A stretch of 43,650 nt of DNA from Acidobacteriota bacterium (lineage in GTDB: Bacteria > Acidobacteriota > Terriglobia > Acidiferrales > UBA7541): NCBI GenBank assembly GCA_003223325.1, contig QHYS01000124.1, positions 1,803-45,452 of the forward strand, in the 5' to 3' direction. Each line of letters opens with the position of its first letter. Position 1 is the stretch's first letter. Below, piece by piece: positions 25,152 through 35,172 of the stretch. The position numbers were made by a program, and so were the translations under genes. Under the pieces are notes generated by a model. The model saw only the letters and a list, made by a program, of their open reading frames with translations. It did not search any database and was not told the origin of the DNA.

Positions 25152-25362
25152 CGTTGTCGTGCCTCCACTTATGATTTGTGCAGAAATTCTGCCCCTTCGA
25201 AGGGTACCCTAACTCTGGCTCTTAAACATCTCGTGCACAACCGCCGCCGAGAATGCGGCGCATCATGTTTGCTCTTGGACAAGGAGCCCTTCTTGTGCTT
25301 TCCATACCATCCTCTTCAAGCGCCCGCGGGTAACGAGGGCGTTCGGTGCCGGGCCAGCCTCC

Positions 25363-25374
25363 CACTGGCCAGTG
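25363..25374. promoter_or_regulatory. 12-bp perfect palindrome before a PilZ gene
   Basis: CACTGGCCAGTG is a perfect palindrome 49 bases before the PilZ start at 25424, inside the divergent region shared with the frameshifted cupin gene. It could be a regulator site. The rest of 25152-25423 holds a small CGCCGC/GCGGCG hairpin (25242-25260) and no gene. Confidence 0.3.
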
Positions 25375-25423
25375 CGAATTGGCATGACCTAAAGAGAGCT
25401 TCCCGGCCCAGGGGGTGGTTGTT

Positions 25424-25759
25424 ATGGAACGTCGCGCAACCCGACGCTTCCGAATGAAGCTGCCGATGACGGTACGCTGGACGAACCAATCGGGAAACGG
25501 CGAAGCGCAAGCGGAGTCCGAGGACATCGCGTCTCGAGGCGTTTACTTCTTCCTGCCGACAGAACTTGAGAACGGTTCGCCCATCGAGTTGGTCTTTGTT
25601 ATGCCACACGAAATAACCCTAGCCGAGCCTGTTCGCGTCCGCTGTCAGGGACGCGTGCGACGGACGGAAATCGAGCAGGCCCACCGTGTAGGAGTGGTGG
25701 CCGAGATTGAACGTTACCAGTTCTTGCGTGAAGACGAGAAGGCTGGCTCCAAGGCTTGA
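25424..25759 (+). CDS. Single-domain PilZ protein
   Basis: 111 residues made almost entirely of one PilZ domain. ERRATRRFRMKLPMTVRW carries the arginine motif, and SEDIASRGVYFFL carries the second motif with alanine at the usual serine position. VRVRCQGRVRRTE and HRVGVVAEIERYQFL are the closing strands. It should bind cyclic di-GMP in the cytoplasm, though the changed motif may weaken binding. GGGGGTGG five bases before ATG 25424 supports the start. A small gene follows 53 bases downstream on the same strand. No output domain is attached, so it probably works as an adaptor. Confidence 0.88.
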   Translation: MERRATRRFRMKLPMTVRWTNQSGNGEAQAESEDIASRGVYFFLPTELENGSPIELVFVMPHEITLAEPVRVRCQGRVRRTEIEQAHRVGVVAEIERYQFLREDEKAGSKA

Positions 25760-25812
25760 AACTCCAGGCGATAAGAGGGTGAGATAAAGCGACCTGACGC
25801 GGAGACAACACT

Positions 25813-26055
25813 GTGAAACGCACGACAAAATGGGGAAGCCTCGGCGAGCGCGTCGCGCAGCTCCAGGAAGGCGAGAGCATCGTTCTCGAGTGTGACGGCG
25901 ACGCGGCCGAAGAGGCTCACAAGGTACGCAACGGCCTGAACGGCATCGCGGCTTGTATCTTGGTCCGGCGCACCGTGAAGGTTGTCGGCGGGAAGATTGT
26001 GATCACGCGCGTGGGAACCTGGCGGCGGCCGCTACCCAGTTTTAGAGTTGGTTAA
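25813..26055 (+). CDS. Small conserved-looking hypothetical protein, 80 residues
   Basis: The product starts from GTG with GGAG eight bases upstream and follows a PilZ gene by 53 bases. It contains WGSLGERVAQLQEGESIVLE, then CDGDAAEEAHKVRNGLNG and RRTVKVVGGKIVITRVGTW. The pattern suggests an alpha/beta fold with a helix of charged residues between two strands. The composition is natural and the length suits a complete small domain. No family is recognised. No signal peptide or membrane segment is present, so it would be cytoplasmic. Confidence 0.6.
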   Translation: MKRTTKWGSLGERVAQLQEGESIVLECDGDAAEEAHKVRNGLNGIAACILVRRTVKVVGGKIVITRVGTWRRPLPSFRVG

Positions 26056-26223
26056 CAGTCCGACCTCCGCCAGCCTTGAGGGCGTACAGTGCTCGGACGG
26101 GCATCCATGAAAGGAAGTAGCCTCTCGGTGCGTCGCTGCTTCGTACAGACGGTCCACCCGGAGTGGAACAGAGCACGTCCTTAATCCTCTCAGCAACGGC
26201 CGGGTACGCCTAGGACACGACCC

Positions 26224-28704
26224 TCAGAAGAGAGGACCGAGAGCCCAACTCCATCCCAATAGGCGATCAGGCGCACGGAAGTGCGATCGGTCCGGCAGCA
26301 GGAACGATTTCGCCAGTCGGAGTGGATTCACGGCAAGGTCGAGCCGTAACGGCTGTTCGACCATGGGGACTTGCCAGCGTAATTCCAAGCCACTCGAAGC
26401 GCGGAGAATTCCGTTCGTGCCGGTGAGAAGGACGGGGCGATCTGGTCCCAGCCAATTCGGAAGCAACCAGCCAGATCCAGTGTCATAGAACCCTACGACC
26501 TGAGTGCGTGGCGCTAGCGGAACGCGATACTCTACGTTCATCGCAGCAATGAGATTTGCACCGGTGGGAATCGCTTGAAAGCTCTCTTTGCCAGACGTAT
26601 CAGTCAAATCTTCGACAGCGTAGGGAGCCATTTCTCCCTGTCGAAACCCTCGCAACAGCTCGTTTCCGCTGAAGTAGCGATTCGGGAACAACAAGTTGCC
26701 ATGGAAACTCGAAACTGCGGCGGCGTAGCTCCGGAAAGCCCAGCTATTTCGTCCGTTCGTTAGGGGGTCGCGCCCCAGACGGTCGTACTCCACTGATGAA
26801 CGTACAAAATTTTCGTCGCCACCGAGCCGCCCGCCGGAAACTGACGGACCTATGTCCCAGTGTTGGGAGCTGTTTTCACCCGCCCAGTCGAAGCCAAATG
26901 AATGAATCGCTGTGCTCGATCCAGTTTGGTTACTCGCCAAACCGGTTAGACTCGGAGGCAATTCCACCGCATATTGCGTATTTTGACGCGAGATCGCGTA
27001 ATTCGTAATTAAAGTTTCATTCGGAGCCACCGGATAACCCCAGCCAACCCCGAATCCTGAACTGCGCGTGCTCAGGAAACGCCGATTGCCTAAGACCCCA
27101 GGGAGATGCGGACGAAGCACATCTTGAAACACTGTAAGTGAAGCTGACACCCGACTGCCAAATATACCTTCCTCAGCGATCCGCACAGCCAGGTGCAAGC
27201 TGTCTGGGCCGCCCTCGATATGAGAATCGATCAGTTCCTCGCCACCGAGCAAATTGAAGATGGTGTATGCGGCACCGATCGTACCGCCGAGATTGTTCCA
27301 CCCGCCGATGAGTGAGATCTTCTGTTGGCCGACTTCGCTGACGCGGATGGAGACCTCCACGCTGCGGTGTGCATCGTCAAATTGGACATGGACATCTTCG
27401 GGTTTAAACGAGCTTACAGGCTCACCTTCTCGAAGGGGAATGTGCCGCCGATAGTAACTGTCGCTGAATCGCCGCTCGCCTGAAAAGTTCAGCCGACGAA
27501 GAGTGTATAGATCGGGTGGGCGAATCAAAAAAATGGCTCTGGCTGTTCCGCTTGCGGGATCGAGTTGCTGGCTAACAGCAACGCCCGGCGCAAGGGGGTC
27601 GGCTCTCGAGAAAGATAATGGCAGGTGGGAAAGCTTGTCGCGCAAACTCATGATCTTTTGCTGCGAGTAAGAAGTGCCCGGTTTTACTCCCGAACGTACA
27701 ACCAGGGCTTCCGCGCGCTCACGGAATCTCGCGGCGGCCGGTTCATCGTGGACCTCGACGGCGCCAAGTTGGTAGAAAACCCCCTCGCTGACAGGCACGG
27801 AAATATGGAATTGAGAAACCATGCGACGACGTCGGAAGGGAAACCAGCGCGGTTCTAAATGATAAGCCGTGTCGACGGTGGGCTTGCCAATGCGTGCTGT
27901 CGGATAGCCGTGATTACGATAGTATTCGGCTACCCGATCCAGGTCTTCGTCCAGCCACTCTTGTGTGTAGATGTCCTTGTGGCGAAGGCTTGCAAAACTG
28001 GCTTTCGGTGCGACGTGTGCCATTTGGCGCTGTAGCACTTTCTGAGGGAAAACTTGGTTGCCAGAAAAGGTCAGCTCAGTTATGGCGACTCGTGGTCCGT
28101 CCTGGATTTCAAAACGAGCTTGGACCGTGGCCGTCGATTCTTGCTCTAGGAGTACGCGCACATCAGCTTGCGGATGCCCCAGCTCTTGTAGCTCGCCCTT
28201 GATGACGCGCGAAGCGCGCCAAAGCTCAACGCGATCCAGCGGCGCGGAGACTTTCAACGTGATCTTTCTTTGCGCTAACAATCGCATGATGCGTTCGCCG
28301 GAGAGAAGTTCTGAGCCGTGAAACTCAACTTGACTAAGATAAGGCCGCTCTCCCACTTCAAACACCAGGCGTAGGTCAGAGTATCCGCCTACGACAGCCG
28401 AGTCCTTCATGCGCACAGCTTCGGCCCTGACAGAATCGAACCAGCCCAAACTCGCGAGCGCGCGTACGTCTCGCTCAACCACCCGTTGGTCGATTGGATC
28501 GCCCACATGCGAATTTATGTGCTGTTGGAGGGCCTCGGAAAAAATACGCTTGAGCCCGATAAATCGGATTTCACGGATAACACCCTCTATCGGCTGTGCC
28601 GCTCGATCCGTGTCCAATCGAAATCGGGCATTACTCTCGAACGACGAACACAGAAGCTGAGGCGGGGTGGCCAAAAACAGCATGGCCAGGAGGTACGGTC
28701 CCAT
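26224..28704 (-). CDS. BamA/TamA-like Omp85 outer-membrane protein
   Basis: 826 residues. After a signal sequence (GPYLLAMLFLATPPQLLC) come several POTRA domains through roughly residue 440, with blocks such as VIREIRFIGLKRIFSEALQQ, LSQVEFHGSELLSGERIM, AITELTFSGNQVFPQKVLQ and LYTLRRLNFSGERRFSDSYY. The remainder is a 16-strand-type barrel ending in WALGPLF. The barrel has the Omp85 loop motif in NELLRGFRQGE (RGF). Such proteins insert or export outer-membrane proteins. The architecture is near BamA, but the absence of bam neighbours and the extra divergence suggest a specialised Omp85 paralog. GGAGG four bases before ATG 28704 sets the start. It lies alone between a small plus-strand gene and a membrane protein. 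Confidence 0.9.
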   Translation of the reverse strand: MGPYLLAMLFLATPPQLLCSSFESNARFRLDTDRAAQPIEGVIREIRFIGLKRIFSEALQQHINSHVGDPIDQRVVERDVRALASLGWFDSVRAEAVRMKDSAVVGGYSDLRLVFEVGERPYLSQVEFHGSELLSGERIMRLLAQRKITLKVSAPLDRVELWRASRVIKGELQELGHPQADVRVLLEQESTATVQARFEIQDGPRVAITELTFSGNQVFPQKVLQRQMAHVAPKASFASLRHKDIYTQEWLDEDLDRVAEYYRNHGYPTARIGKPTVDTAYHLEPRWFPFRRRRMVSQFHISVPVSEGVFYQLGAVEVHDEPAAARFRERAEALVVRSGVKPGTSYSQQKIMSLRDKLSHLPLSFSRADPLAPGVAVSQQLDPASGTARAIFLIRPPDLYTLRRLNFSGERRFSDSYYRRHIPLREGEPVSSFKPEDVHVQFDDAHRSVEVSIRVSEVGQQKISLIGGWNNLGGTIGAAYTIFNLLGGEELIDSHIEGGPDSLHLAVRIAEEGIFGSRVSASLTVFQDVLRPHLPGVLGNRRFLSTRSSGFGVGWGYPVAPNETLITNYAISRQNTQYAVELPPSLTGLASNQTGSSTAIHSFGFDWAGENSSQHWDIGPSVSGGRLGGDENFVRSSVEYDRLGRDPLTNGRNSWAFRSYAAAVSSFHGNLLFPNRYFSGNELLRGFRQGEMAPYAVEDLTDTSGKESFQAIPTGANLIAAMNVEYRVPLAPRTQVVGFYDTGSGWLLPNWLGPDRPVLLTGTNGILRASSGLELRWQVPMVEQPLRLDLAVNPLRLAKSFLLPDRSHFRAPDRLLGWSWALGPLF

Positions 28705-28858
28705 GACACCTCCAGATTGCTGCAAAGATGCGTGGCGCTTAGGGCGGGTTGCTCGAATCAGTCGCTGAACGTGTGGCAAAAGTCGAAAAGCAGGCGGCCG
28801 AAGGCCATCGCTTCAACCGAACCTTAGCGGCACGCCTGCCTCTGCTGTATGAGGGCGA

Positions 28859-29518
28859 TCAGGCCCAGTGTTTCAGCGGCACGCGGCGGCGGAGACGGTG
28901 TAGAGCAAGAGGGAAAGCCACAAGCAGCGCCACTAGAGTCATGTATAGCGGCACAATCCAGTTCGCCAAAGTGTTTTGTGGAATGGCAAATACTGCCAGG
29001 AAGTAACCAATGGCGAAGATGACCCAGGCGAGCGGTCGGTCGCGATCCGGCTCTGACCAGACAAAAATGATCGTAGGGATGGCCGCACAAATATCAGCGG
29101 CGATCGCAACGTATAAGGCGTATTGCGCAAGATTGGGATCTCGCCGCATCAACATCCACATCGCCAGCGACACCACGCCAAACAAGAAACAGAAACGTTC
29201 GAAGAGTCTTGGTTTCTTCCATTTGCTGCCTCTCCAGACACTCAGGATCGTGATCAGGGTCGGATTTGCGAAGCCGAAGATCGCTGGCCAAACGTTAGCT
29301 TCCGCGCCTGAGCTTCGGTAGGTAAGCAGCACGGCGAGACCGATGAGGGACCAAAGCGACCAAGTAGTTGGGACGGGTTGAATCTTGCCTTCGTACGTCC
29401 TGATGGCGTACGGAACGATGCTCAAGAAGACCAAGCCACCGGACCAGGCACCTATGGACTGAGCACTCAATATTCCCGACTTACTCCGTTTCTGGTGGCG
29501 GCAGCCTGTTGTATTCAA
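28859..29518 (-). CDS. Multi-pass membrane protein, unknown function
   Basis: Up to 219 residues with about seven hydrophobic helices and a basic C-terminal tail. The first helices read SGGLVFLSIVPYAIRTYEGK then PTTWSLWSLIGLAVLLTYRS. The proline followed by YAIR and the later P-x-TW-x-xW recall PQ-loop/SWEET-type transporters, but the second half is not clearly a repeat of the first, so this is only a suggestion. The start is uncertain: the listed codon is TTG and no ribosome binding site is evident, and an internal TTG at 29470 is an alternative. It has 155 bases before the Omp85 gene and is not clearly coupled to it. Confidence 0.65.
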   Translation of the reverse strand: MNTTGCRHQKRSKSGILSAQSIGAWSGGLVFLSIVPYAIRTYEGKIQPVPTTWSLWSLIGLAVLLTYRSSGAEANVWPAIFGFANPTLITILSVWRGSKWKKPRLFERFCFLFGVVSLAMWMLMRRDPNLAQYALYVAIAADICAAIPTIIFVWSEPDRDRPLAWVIFAIGYFLAVFAIPQNTLANWIVPLYMTLVALLVAFPLALHRLRRRVPLKHWA

Positions 29519-29620
29519 GCTATAGTAAACAGATGTCTAGTTCCGGAATCAACATAAGATACCTTCGGAAGGGTCCAAAGGGCACTCCAACGGATGACTC
29601 CAATAGGAGTGAGTTGTGAG

Positions 29621-31348
29621 TCAGGGGAAAGAAGGCGGAGCCATGCGGCGTTTGGTCGCATGCTCAAAAGCATAAGCAAGCTCAATTAGCCTCGGCTCGC
29701 TGCATGCCGTTCCCGTGAAGCTGACCCCGAAGGGTGCTGGTTTGGCATCGAATCCGTCGGGAAAGGGCGGTGTCGGCTCATTGGGAATCCTTCCGAACGG
29801 AACAATTACGGTGGGATAACCTGGTTTTGCTGCAATGGCCGCGCCAGTCGCGCCGGGAAATACCAAAGCATCCAGATGATTCTCCTTGAGTGCCGCGTCA
29901 ATGCCGTGGGTACCCGCCAACACAATGTCCTTAGCACGGTCGGCTTCATATCGGGCGCGATCCGCGTCCACGTCCATTTCATCTGAGATGTCGAGCTGAG
30001 ACTGCCCGTACTTAATGGCGCCGGCGGCTTGGTGAGCGAGATTGAACTGACGAAGATCGGTGAGCGATTTTACCGGTGCGGTTGGCCCCAGGCTTCGCAG
30101 CCAGTTGTTGAAATCGCGTTTCATCCCGTATTTGAAAACCGTCGAGCAATTCTCATCTTTTCCCTTGCCGTTCTGATCACCTGAGCAGTAGTTCCACAAA
30201 AGCAGATTGGCCTGCGAGTCCGGTGAGATGATGCTCGCAATGTCAGCCGGATCGACGATCTTTGCTCCCAGTTTCTTGAGAATCTCAACTGCCTCGGCCA
30301 TGACTATTTTCTGTTCCGGCTTGAGGCCCCCGCTCGGAAAGAGCGTGTCCGGCGGCACCACTTCGTCGTAGTAGAAAGCTCGTGGAATGCCGATGCGTGC
30401 ACCCCGCAAGCCATTCGCTTTGAGAAAAGGTCTGTAGTCATGATTGGGCGGACGTTTGCAGGCGCTCGTGGCTGCATCATTTGGATCAGGCGCGGCACCC
30501 TCCATGGCTCCCAGCAGGATCGCAGCATCCGTCACAGTTTTGGCCAGAGGACCAGGGGTGTCCTGATCAGCCGTGATCGGGATGACGCCGCGCCGGCTGA
30601 TGCGTCCCACGGTTGGCTTGATTGCTGCCAGCATATTTTGATTTGCCGGATTCAGAATCGAGCCAGAGGTCTCCGTCCCGACATTGGCTGCCCAGAAATT
30701 CGCCGCTGTGCCAACACCCGAGCTCGATCCCCCGGCCCCCAGCGCGGGGCGGCCATCGCTGGCTTCCCGTGGATCACGCCTCGGGTCGTAGGGATTCATC
30801 CCATATCCGGCAATGGCGTTGTAGTTACCAGGCATGGGCGTGGGTGCGCCTGCGACCCAATTCGCCAATTCGGTCATGCTCGTCTTGGCAATAATCACGG
30901 CTCCCGCGCGCCGAAGATTTGTTGTAAGCGTCGCCTCGTAAGGCGGTACGAAACCATCGAAGGCGAGGGCTCCGCCCGTTGTGGGCATGTTGGTCGTTTG
31001 GATGTTGTCTTTGAGCGCGATAGGAATTCCATGAAGCGGACCACGCATTCTGCCGCGGGCGCGTTCCCGATCAAGCGTCTCGGCCTCTTTCAGTGCGTTC
31101 GGATTCACGGTAATGACCGCATGCAGCTTGTCTTCATAGAGCGCGATTCGGGTCAGATACTGTAGGACCAACTCTCGCGACGTGACCTGCCCCGCCCGCA
31201 TTGCTGCTTGCATCTCAGGGATAGTGGCTTCTACGACGGTAAACGATCGCTGAGCACGGTTCAGCGTATGGGGTTTCTCTTGATTCTGAGCAGAGGCGGT
31301 GAGAACGGACACCAGAGAAAGTAATACCGGGACCAGCCGCTGTTCCAT
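29621..31348 (-). CDS. Secreted amidase (amidase signature family)
   Basis: 575 residues with a signal peptide (LVPVLLSLVSVLTASA). The amidase signature fold is clear: GIPIALKDN with the catalytic Lys 113, GGSSSGVG (206-213) with the cis-Ser, and GTETSGSI (224-231) with the nucleophile Ser 230, where SGS replaces the more common GGS. RRGVIPITADQDTPGPLAKT is the usual downstream block. The enzyme hydrolyses an amide (R-CO-NH2 or a related bond), here outside the cytoplasm. The substrate is not known. It begins 33 bases after the cytochrome c-PQQ dehydrogenase and is the last gene of a CHRD-dehydrogenase-amidase operon. Confidence 0.92.
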   Translation of the reverse strand: MEQRLVPVLLSLVSVLTASAQNQEKPHTLNRAQRSFTVVEATIPEMQAAMRAGQVTSRELVLQYLTRIALYEDKLHAVITVNPNALKEAETLDRERARGRMRGPLHGIPIALKDNIQTTNMPTTGGALAFDGFVPPYEATLTTNLRRAGAVIIAKTSMTELANWVAGAPTPMPGNYNAIAGYGMNPYDPRRDPREASDGRPALGAGGSSSGVGTAANFWAANVGTETSGSILNPANQNMLAAIKPTVGRISRRGVIPITADQDTPGPLAKTVTDAAILLGAMEGAAPDPNDAATSACKRPPNHDYRPFLKANGLRGARIGIPRAFYYDEVVPPDTLFPSGGLKPEQKIVMAEAVEILKKLGAKIVDPADIASIISPDSQANLLLWNYCSGDQNGKGKDENCSTVFKYGMKRDFNNWLRSLGPTAPVKSLTDLRQFNLAHQAAGAIKYGQSQLDISDEMDVDADRARYEADRAKDIVLAGTHGIDAALKENHLDALVFPGATGAAIAAKPGYPTVIVPFGRIPNEPTPPFPDGFDAKPAPFGVSFTGTACSEPRLIELAYAFEHATKRRMAPPSFP

Positions 31349-31381
31349 GCCCAGAGATTCTATGCCAAATCAGGTGCTAAA

Positions 31382-33535
31382 TTAGTGGTTAGCCGGCTGA
31401 GTGGCTAGATTGCGCGAGATTGTAGGCGCTTTGCTTGTATTCTTTTCAGGCAATGCGAAGACATAAAGCGCATTGCCAGTCTGAGGATGGTGCACGTCAG
31501 GTTCTATCATCCGGGGAACGTTGCGCGGACTCCCGCCGCCTAAGCCAGTAGTGACGGCGATGTATTGTCTCCCTCCGACACTGAACGACACCGGAAAGCC
31601 TTGTACGGACGTGCCGAGTCGAACCTGCCAGAGAACCTCCCCTGTATTTACGTCCAAGGCTCGGAAGTTCCGATCCAGATCGCCGACGAACGCGAGGCCG
31701 CTGCCAGTTGACAATACCGACGTCAAGAACGCGGGCCTTTGATTATGTGTCCAAACCTCTTTCATCGTCTTCACGTCGAACGCAGCGACTTTGCCAACAT
31801 TGCCGTCAGAACCGGGCATCTCATAAAAACGCCGGTCGCCCGAGGTGCCGCCGGAGCCTTCGACGAACTCGACCTTGCGTCCGGACATCTCCATACAGCT
31901 CTGGCTTAGAGGAATGATCAGCACCTTGGTTCCAGGGTCGTAGCTCATTGCCTGCCAGTTGTGCCCGCCCTCGGTGCTAGGACACGACGGAATCCACTGA
32001 CCGGTTTTGGATGCAATGATGTCCGGCCGATAGGCAAGCAGTCCCCTTTTCCGATCCAGCCAGGTGAAGACGTTCTGAAAGATCGTTTCCTTCGCGTCTA
32101 TGAACTCGCCGGTTTTCCTATCGAGCTTCCACAGAATGCCAGCCTTGCCGATGGTGAAGGCGACTTTTCGATCGCCGATGTCAACTAAGACTCGCTCATA
32201 GACTTCGTCGAGGTCGAGCGACTCACCGGGAATATGCTGGAAATACCAGGCGAGAGTTCCATCATTTGGACGCAAAGCTAGTGTCGCACTCGAGTACAGT
32301 GCTGCCGCCCCGCCGGTTCCCCGGCTTGCCTGCACCCATGGCTTGGCCTGTGCCACGCCCCAGTAAGTGAGGTTCAACTCTGGGTCGTAGCTTCCCGTGA
32401 TCCAAGTCTCGGCGCCAACCCGCAGCATGTTGGGAACATTGCCCCAGGTATCACCGCCGGGCTCGCCGGATCGCGCCTCCGTGTTGAACCGCCAGAGCAC
32501 TTTTCCGTTCGCGGGGTCGAACGCAGTGATGAAGCAGCCCTGCTCGCTATCTTTAGCCTTATAGCGATCGCAGCCCCCGAGCCCCTGCACAATCTTGCCA
32601 TCGATCACCGTACGTGCGTTGAGTGCGGCGAGATGTGCGTTAGTCGTTGCGACGAACACCTTGTCCTGATAAATAGCGATGTTCCGCATGGCACCGGTGC
32701 CGCCACTCTGCTGTCCTCCTGAACTCACGCGGTTTTCCCAAATCAAGTCGCCGGTGCGGGCATCGAGCGCTTGAACGATGTTGTTCGTATTCGGCACATA
32801 GATAATGCCGTTATGCACCAAAGGCGAAGGCTCGTTCGCGCCGCCCTCATTCATCGCCCACACCCAGGCGAGGCGCAGATCGTGCACGTTCTCGCGCGTG
32901 ACCTGGGTCAGGGATGTGTGATTCCATGCCTGATAGTTACCACGGATCATCAGCCAGTCGTTGGCATCGGGGCGACGCAGCATTTCGTCGGTAACCGGGA
33001 CATAGTCCTTCACTTCGCGGCTGAATGTGAGACCTGCGGGCGGGCCAGCTTGTCTGGTACGGGCTGTCGGCGCGGCTAATTGTGTGGGAGCTTCCTGCTG
33101 TGCGGCGGCAGGCATTTCGCCGTTGGCGATTTCGCCGATTCCTAACGCGCTTATTGCCGTCAGCGGCTCGCTGCCCGCAGTCGCGCCATTAGACTGAAGG
33201 ATGAAGGCAACCAGGGCGACCACGCCCTGTTCCCCGATCGAGCCCGCCTGGCCGGGCGGCATGCTCGTTGAAATCCGCTCGAACAAATCTCGCGTTGTGC
33301 GGCTACGCCACGCGCTCAGGAAATTCGGTCCAGCCAGCGGGAGCGCCTCGTTGCTGCCCTTGAGATCGGGCATGTGGCACATGGCGCAATTGGCCAGGTA
33401 GGCCGCTCGACCGGCGCTCGACTGTTCGGCAGTATAGGAGTCCGACTTCGCCGGTTGTTGTCCGCGAGCGCTCATCGCGCCAACAAAAATCACGGCGACC
33501 ACGGCCATCAACAGGCGTGCTCTGGTTCTGGTCAT
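31382..33535 (-). CDS. Cytochrome c-PQQ quinoprotein dehydrogenase
   Basis: 717 residues with a signal peptide ([18 protein letters not shown]). An N-terminal cytochrome c domain has CAMCH at residues 50-54 and a Met in [10 protein letters not shown]. An eight-bladed PQQ propeller follows, with blocks such as [73 protein letters not shown] and [15 protein letters not shown]. This is an alcohol-dehydrogenase-type quinohemoprotein, but the usual order (heme at the C-terminus) is reversed. The periplasmic enzyme could pass electrons internally to its heme. GGAG five bases before the ATG supports the start. It lies 12 bases after the CHRD gene and 33 before the amidase. Confidence 0.92.
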   Translation of the reverse strand: MTRTRARLLMAVVAVIFVGAMSARGQQPAKSDSYTAEQSSAGRAAYLANCAMCHMPDLKGSNEALPLAGPNFLSAWRSRTTRDLFERISTSMPPGQAGSIGEQGVVALVAFILQSNGATAGSEPLTAISALGIGEIANGEMPAAAQQEAPTQLAAPTARTRQAGPPAGLTFSREVKDYVPVTDEMLRRPDANDWLMIRGNYQAWNHTSLTQVTRENVHDLRLAWVWAMNEGGANEPSPLVHNGIIYVPNTNNIVQALDARTGDLIWENRVSSGGQQSGGTGAMRNIAIYQDKVFVATTNAHLAALNARTVIDGKIVQGLGGCDRYKAKDSEQGCFITAFDPANGKVLWRFNTEARSGEPGGDTWGNVPNMLRVGAETWITGSYDPELNLTYWGVAQAKPWVQASRGTGGAAALYSSATLALRPNDGTLAWYFQHIPGESLDLDEVYERVLVDIGDRKVAFTIGKAGILWKLDRKTGEFIDAKETIFQNVFTWLDRKRGLLAYRPDIIASKTGQWIPSCPSTEGGHNWQAMSYDPGTKVLIIPLSQSCMEMSGRKVEFVEGSGGTSGDRRFYEMPGSDGNVGKVAAFDVKTMKEVWTHNQRPAFLTSVLSTGSGLAFVGDLDRNFRALDVNTGEVLWQVRLGTSVQGFPVSFSVGGRQYIAVTTGLGGGSPRNVPRMIEPDVHHPQTGNALYVFALPEKNTSKAPTISRNLATQPANH

Positions 33536-33547
33536 GTTAGCTCCTCT

Positions 33548-33988
33548 TTAACGCAACACCCATCCCCACAGGTTCCCCTCGGAAGCTTGTTCGGAGTCAA
33601 TTTGCACGTAGAGGCGGCCATTCCTGAGATCCTCGACTTCTGAAGATGTCAAATCGGCCGACCCACTGATGCTTCCGGCCCTCTCTTTGATGACCGTGAG
33701 ATCGTAGACCGCGGGCCCCCGAATACCCTTTTGCGGTCCGATGTGGACGCTCGCGCGAATCGCAGGTGACCGCATTCCCTCAAACGTCCCTGCGATCGTT
33801 AGCTTGTTACCTACCAAGACCGCCTTCAACGAACCTGAGCCGGCCACGGTAGACAGCATGGTCGCGTCCACTGGGACCGTTGAGAGACGTGCTTTGAACG
33901 ATTCCCCATTCTGGCCAATGGCTGGGCATCCCACCAGCAAAATGAAGGCGCCAACCAAAGCGGCGATGCATCCGTGCTGATTCACCAT
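33548..33988 (-). CDS. Secreted CHRD-domain protein
   Basis: 146 residues with a signal peptide (CIAALVGAFILLVGCPAIGQ), possibly a lipoprotein since LLVGC precedes PAIGQ. One CHRD domain follows, with GSLKAVLVGNKLTIAGTFEG, SPAIRASVHIGPQKGIRGP and VEDLRNGRLYVQIDSEQAS, then NLWGWVL at the end, matching the usual CHRD pattern. CHRD domains are beta-rich binding modules of unclear function in bacteria, often secreted. It is the first gene of the operon with the cytochrome c-PQQ dehydrogenase and amidase, 12 bases apart from the former. No strong ribosome binding site precedes the ATG. Confidence 0.88.
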   Translation of the reverse strand: MVNQHGCIAALVGAFILLVGCPAIGQNGESFKARLSTVPVDATMLSTVAGSGSLKAVLVGNKLTIAGTFEGMRSPAIRASVHIGPQKGIRGPAVYDLTVIKERAGSISGSADLTSSEVEDLRNGRLYVQIDSEQASEGNLWGWVLR

Positions 33989-34133
33989 TGTTGTGGGTTA
34001 CGAGAATGCTTCAGTCTAAGGCCTGCAAGGCATCTTACGCCTACAGTTTCCCGGCTTGCAAACCTTGGGACCTCTTCTCTTTGTCGGCGAGTGACCAGTG
34101 AGATATCTGGAGTCTCCTCAGCCTACAAAGCCT

Positions 34134-35162
34134 TCAGGGGACCACCTCAAAAGCTAGAATCTGCGGCGCGTTCTGGGCGTTTCCCGGAACGCCTACATAA
34201 TATCGGTTCAGTTCGGGCACCAACCGGGCCGTTTTAGCGCCCGGCTTTGTCGGAATTGTCGCGATGACCTGGTAATTATCGGCGTCGCGCTGCTCTACCA
34301 CGCTGATTGCGCCCGGCGAGCCCTGTAAGCCTCCGCAAGCCACATAGAGGCGATGATGAGCGGCATCGTAGGCCAGATCGTCGGCATACTCGGCCACGGA
34401 AAGACTGGTGACTTCCTTGCCCGTGTCCGTGTTGACGACCACCAGCTTGGATGGCTTGCGTGTAACTACGAACAAACGACGCCGGGCCTCATCGTATTGC
34501 ATGGGAACGTTTTGCTCGCCTGCCGTAATGGGCCAAGTCGCCACTACTGCCCTCTTGTTGCGATCCACTACACCAATTTCATTTGCGCCGGTCATGTTGA
34601 CAAACAGCCGCGATCCGGAAGTTTCAATAGCCATGGACTCGAGCCGATTGGTATCGAGTTTCATATCGGCGATCTTCTTACCGATCTTGGTATCCACAAT
34701 ACTGATCAGGCAATAGGGCGTATGAGCTTCGCGGCCGCCGTTGACGACATACAGATACTTGCTGGCAGGATCGTAAGCCACGGGATCCGCATCGACGGTC
34801 AACGCGACGCGGCCAGTCAATGCGTAGGAGTCGTACTTGAGTATCTTGATCTCAGAGGCCTCGCCATCTACGACAAAGAGTTCGTTCATCTCCGGAAAAA
34901 CCAGAACATTGTGAGGTTCCTTGAAATCCGTGAGGGCACGGATGTGCTTGTTGGTCTTGAGATCAAAAACCTCAACAGCTGGATCTTCCTCCGAGGTGAC
35001 GAAGAGCCGCTGGCCCTTAAGATCTACCCCGAAATGATCCCACTTGCGGGTTACGCCGGGCACGGAGATGGTCTGCAGCAGTCGAAGCGGCACCTTCTCT
35101 TGAGCCGGGGACTGCGGCGCGAAAATTACAGCCAAGGCAAAAGCGAACGCGACTTTCTTCAT
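34134..35162 (-). CDS. Secreted YVTN beta-propeller protein (paralog A)
   Basis: 342 residues with a signal peptide (VAFAFALAVIFAPQSPAQ) and about seven propeller blades. Repeats include WDHFGVDLKGQRLFVTSEED, AVEVFDLKTNKHIRALTDF, KYLYVVNGGREAHTPYCLIS, RLFVNMTGANEIGVVDRN and RRLFVVTRKPSKLVVVNTDT. It is one of four paralogs here (37857, 40027, 42165), which share the same order of blade motifs and a C-terminal RYYV(G/A)VP block. GAGGA four bases before ATG 35162 supports the start. The protein is expected in the periplasm; the ligand is unknown. It is the last of the minus-strand array. Confidence 0.88.
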   Translation of the reverse strand: MKKVAFAFALAVIFAPQSPAQEKVPLRLLQTISVPGVTRKWDHFGVDLKGQRLFVTSEEDPAVEVFDLKTNKHIRALTDFKEPHNVLVFPEMNELFVVDGEASEIKILKYDSYALTGRVALTVDADPVAYDPASKYLYVVNGGREAHTPYCLISIVDTKIGKKIADMKLDTNRLESMAIETSGSRLFVNMTGANEIGVVDRNKRAVVATWPITAGEQNVPMQYDEARRRLFVVTRKPSKLVVVNTDTGKEVTSLSVAEYADDLAYDAAHHRLYVACGGLQGSPGAISVVEQRDADNYQVIATIPTKPGAKTARLVPELNRYYVGVPGNAQNAPQILAFEVVP

Positions 35163-35172
35163 TTTTTCCTCT

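Noticed and set aside
29597-29610. ACTCC-AATA-GGAGT hairpin after the amidase gene
   Set aside because: Only five pairs and no T-tract on either strand, so not supported as a terminator.
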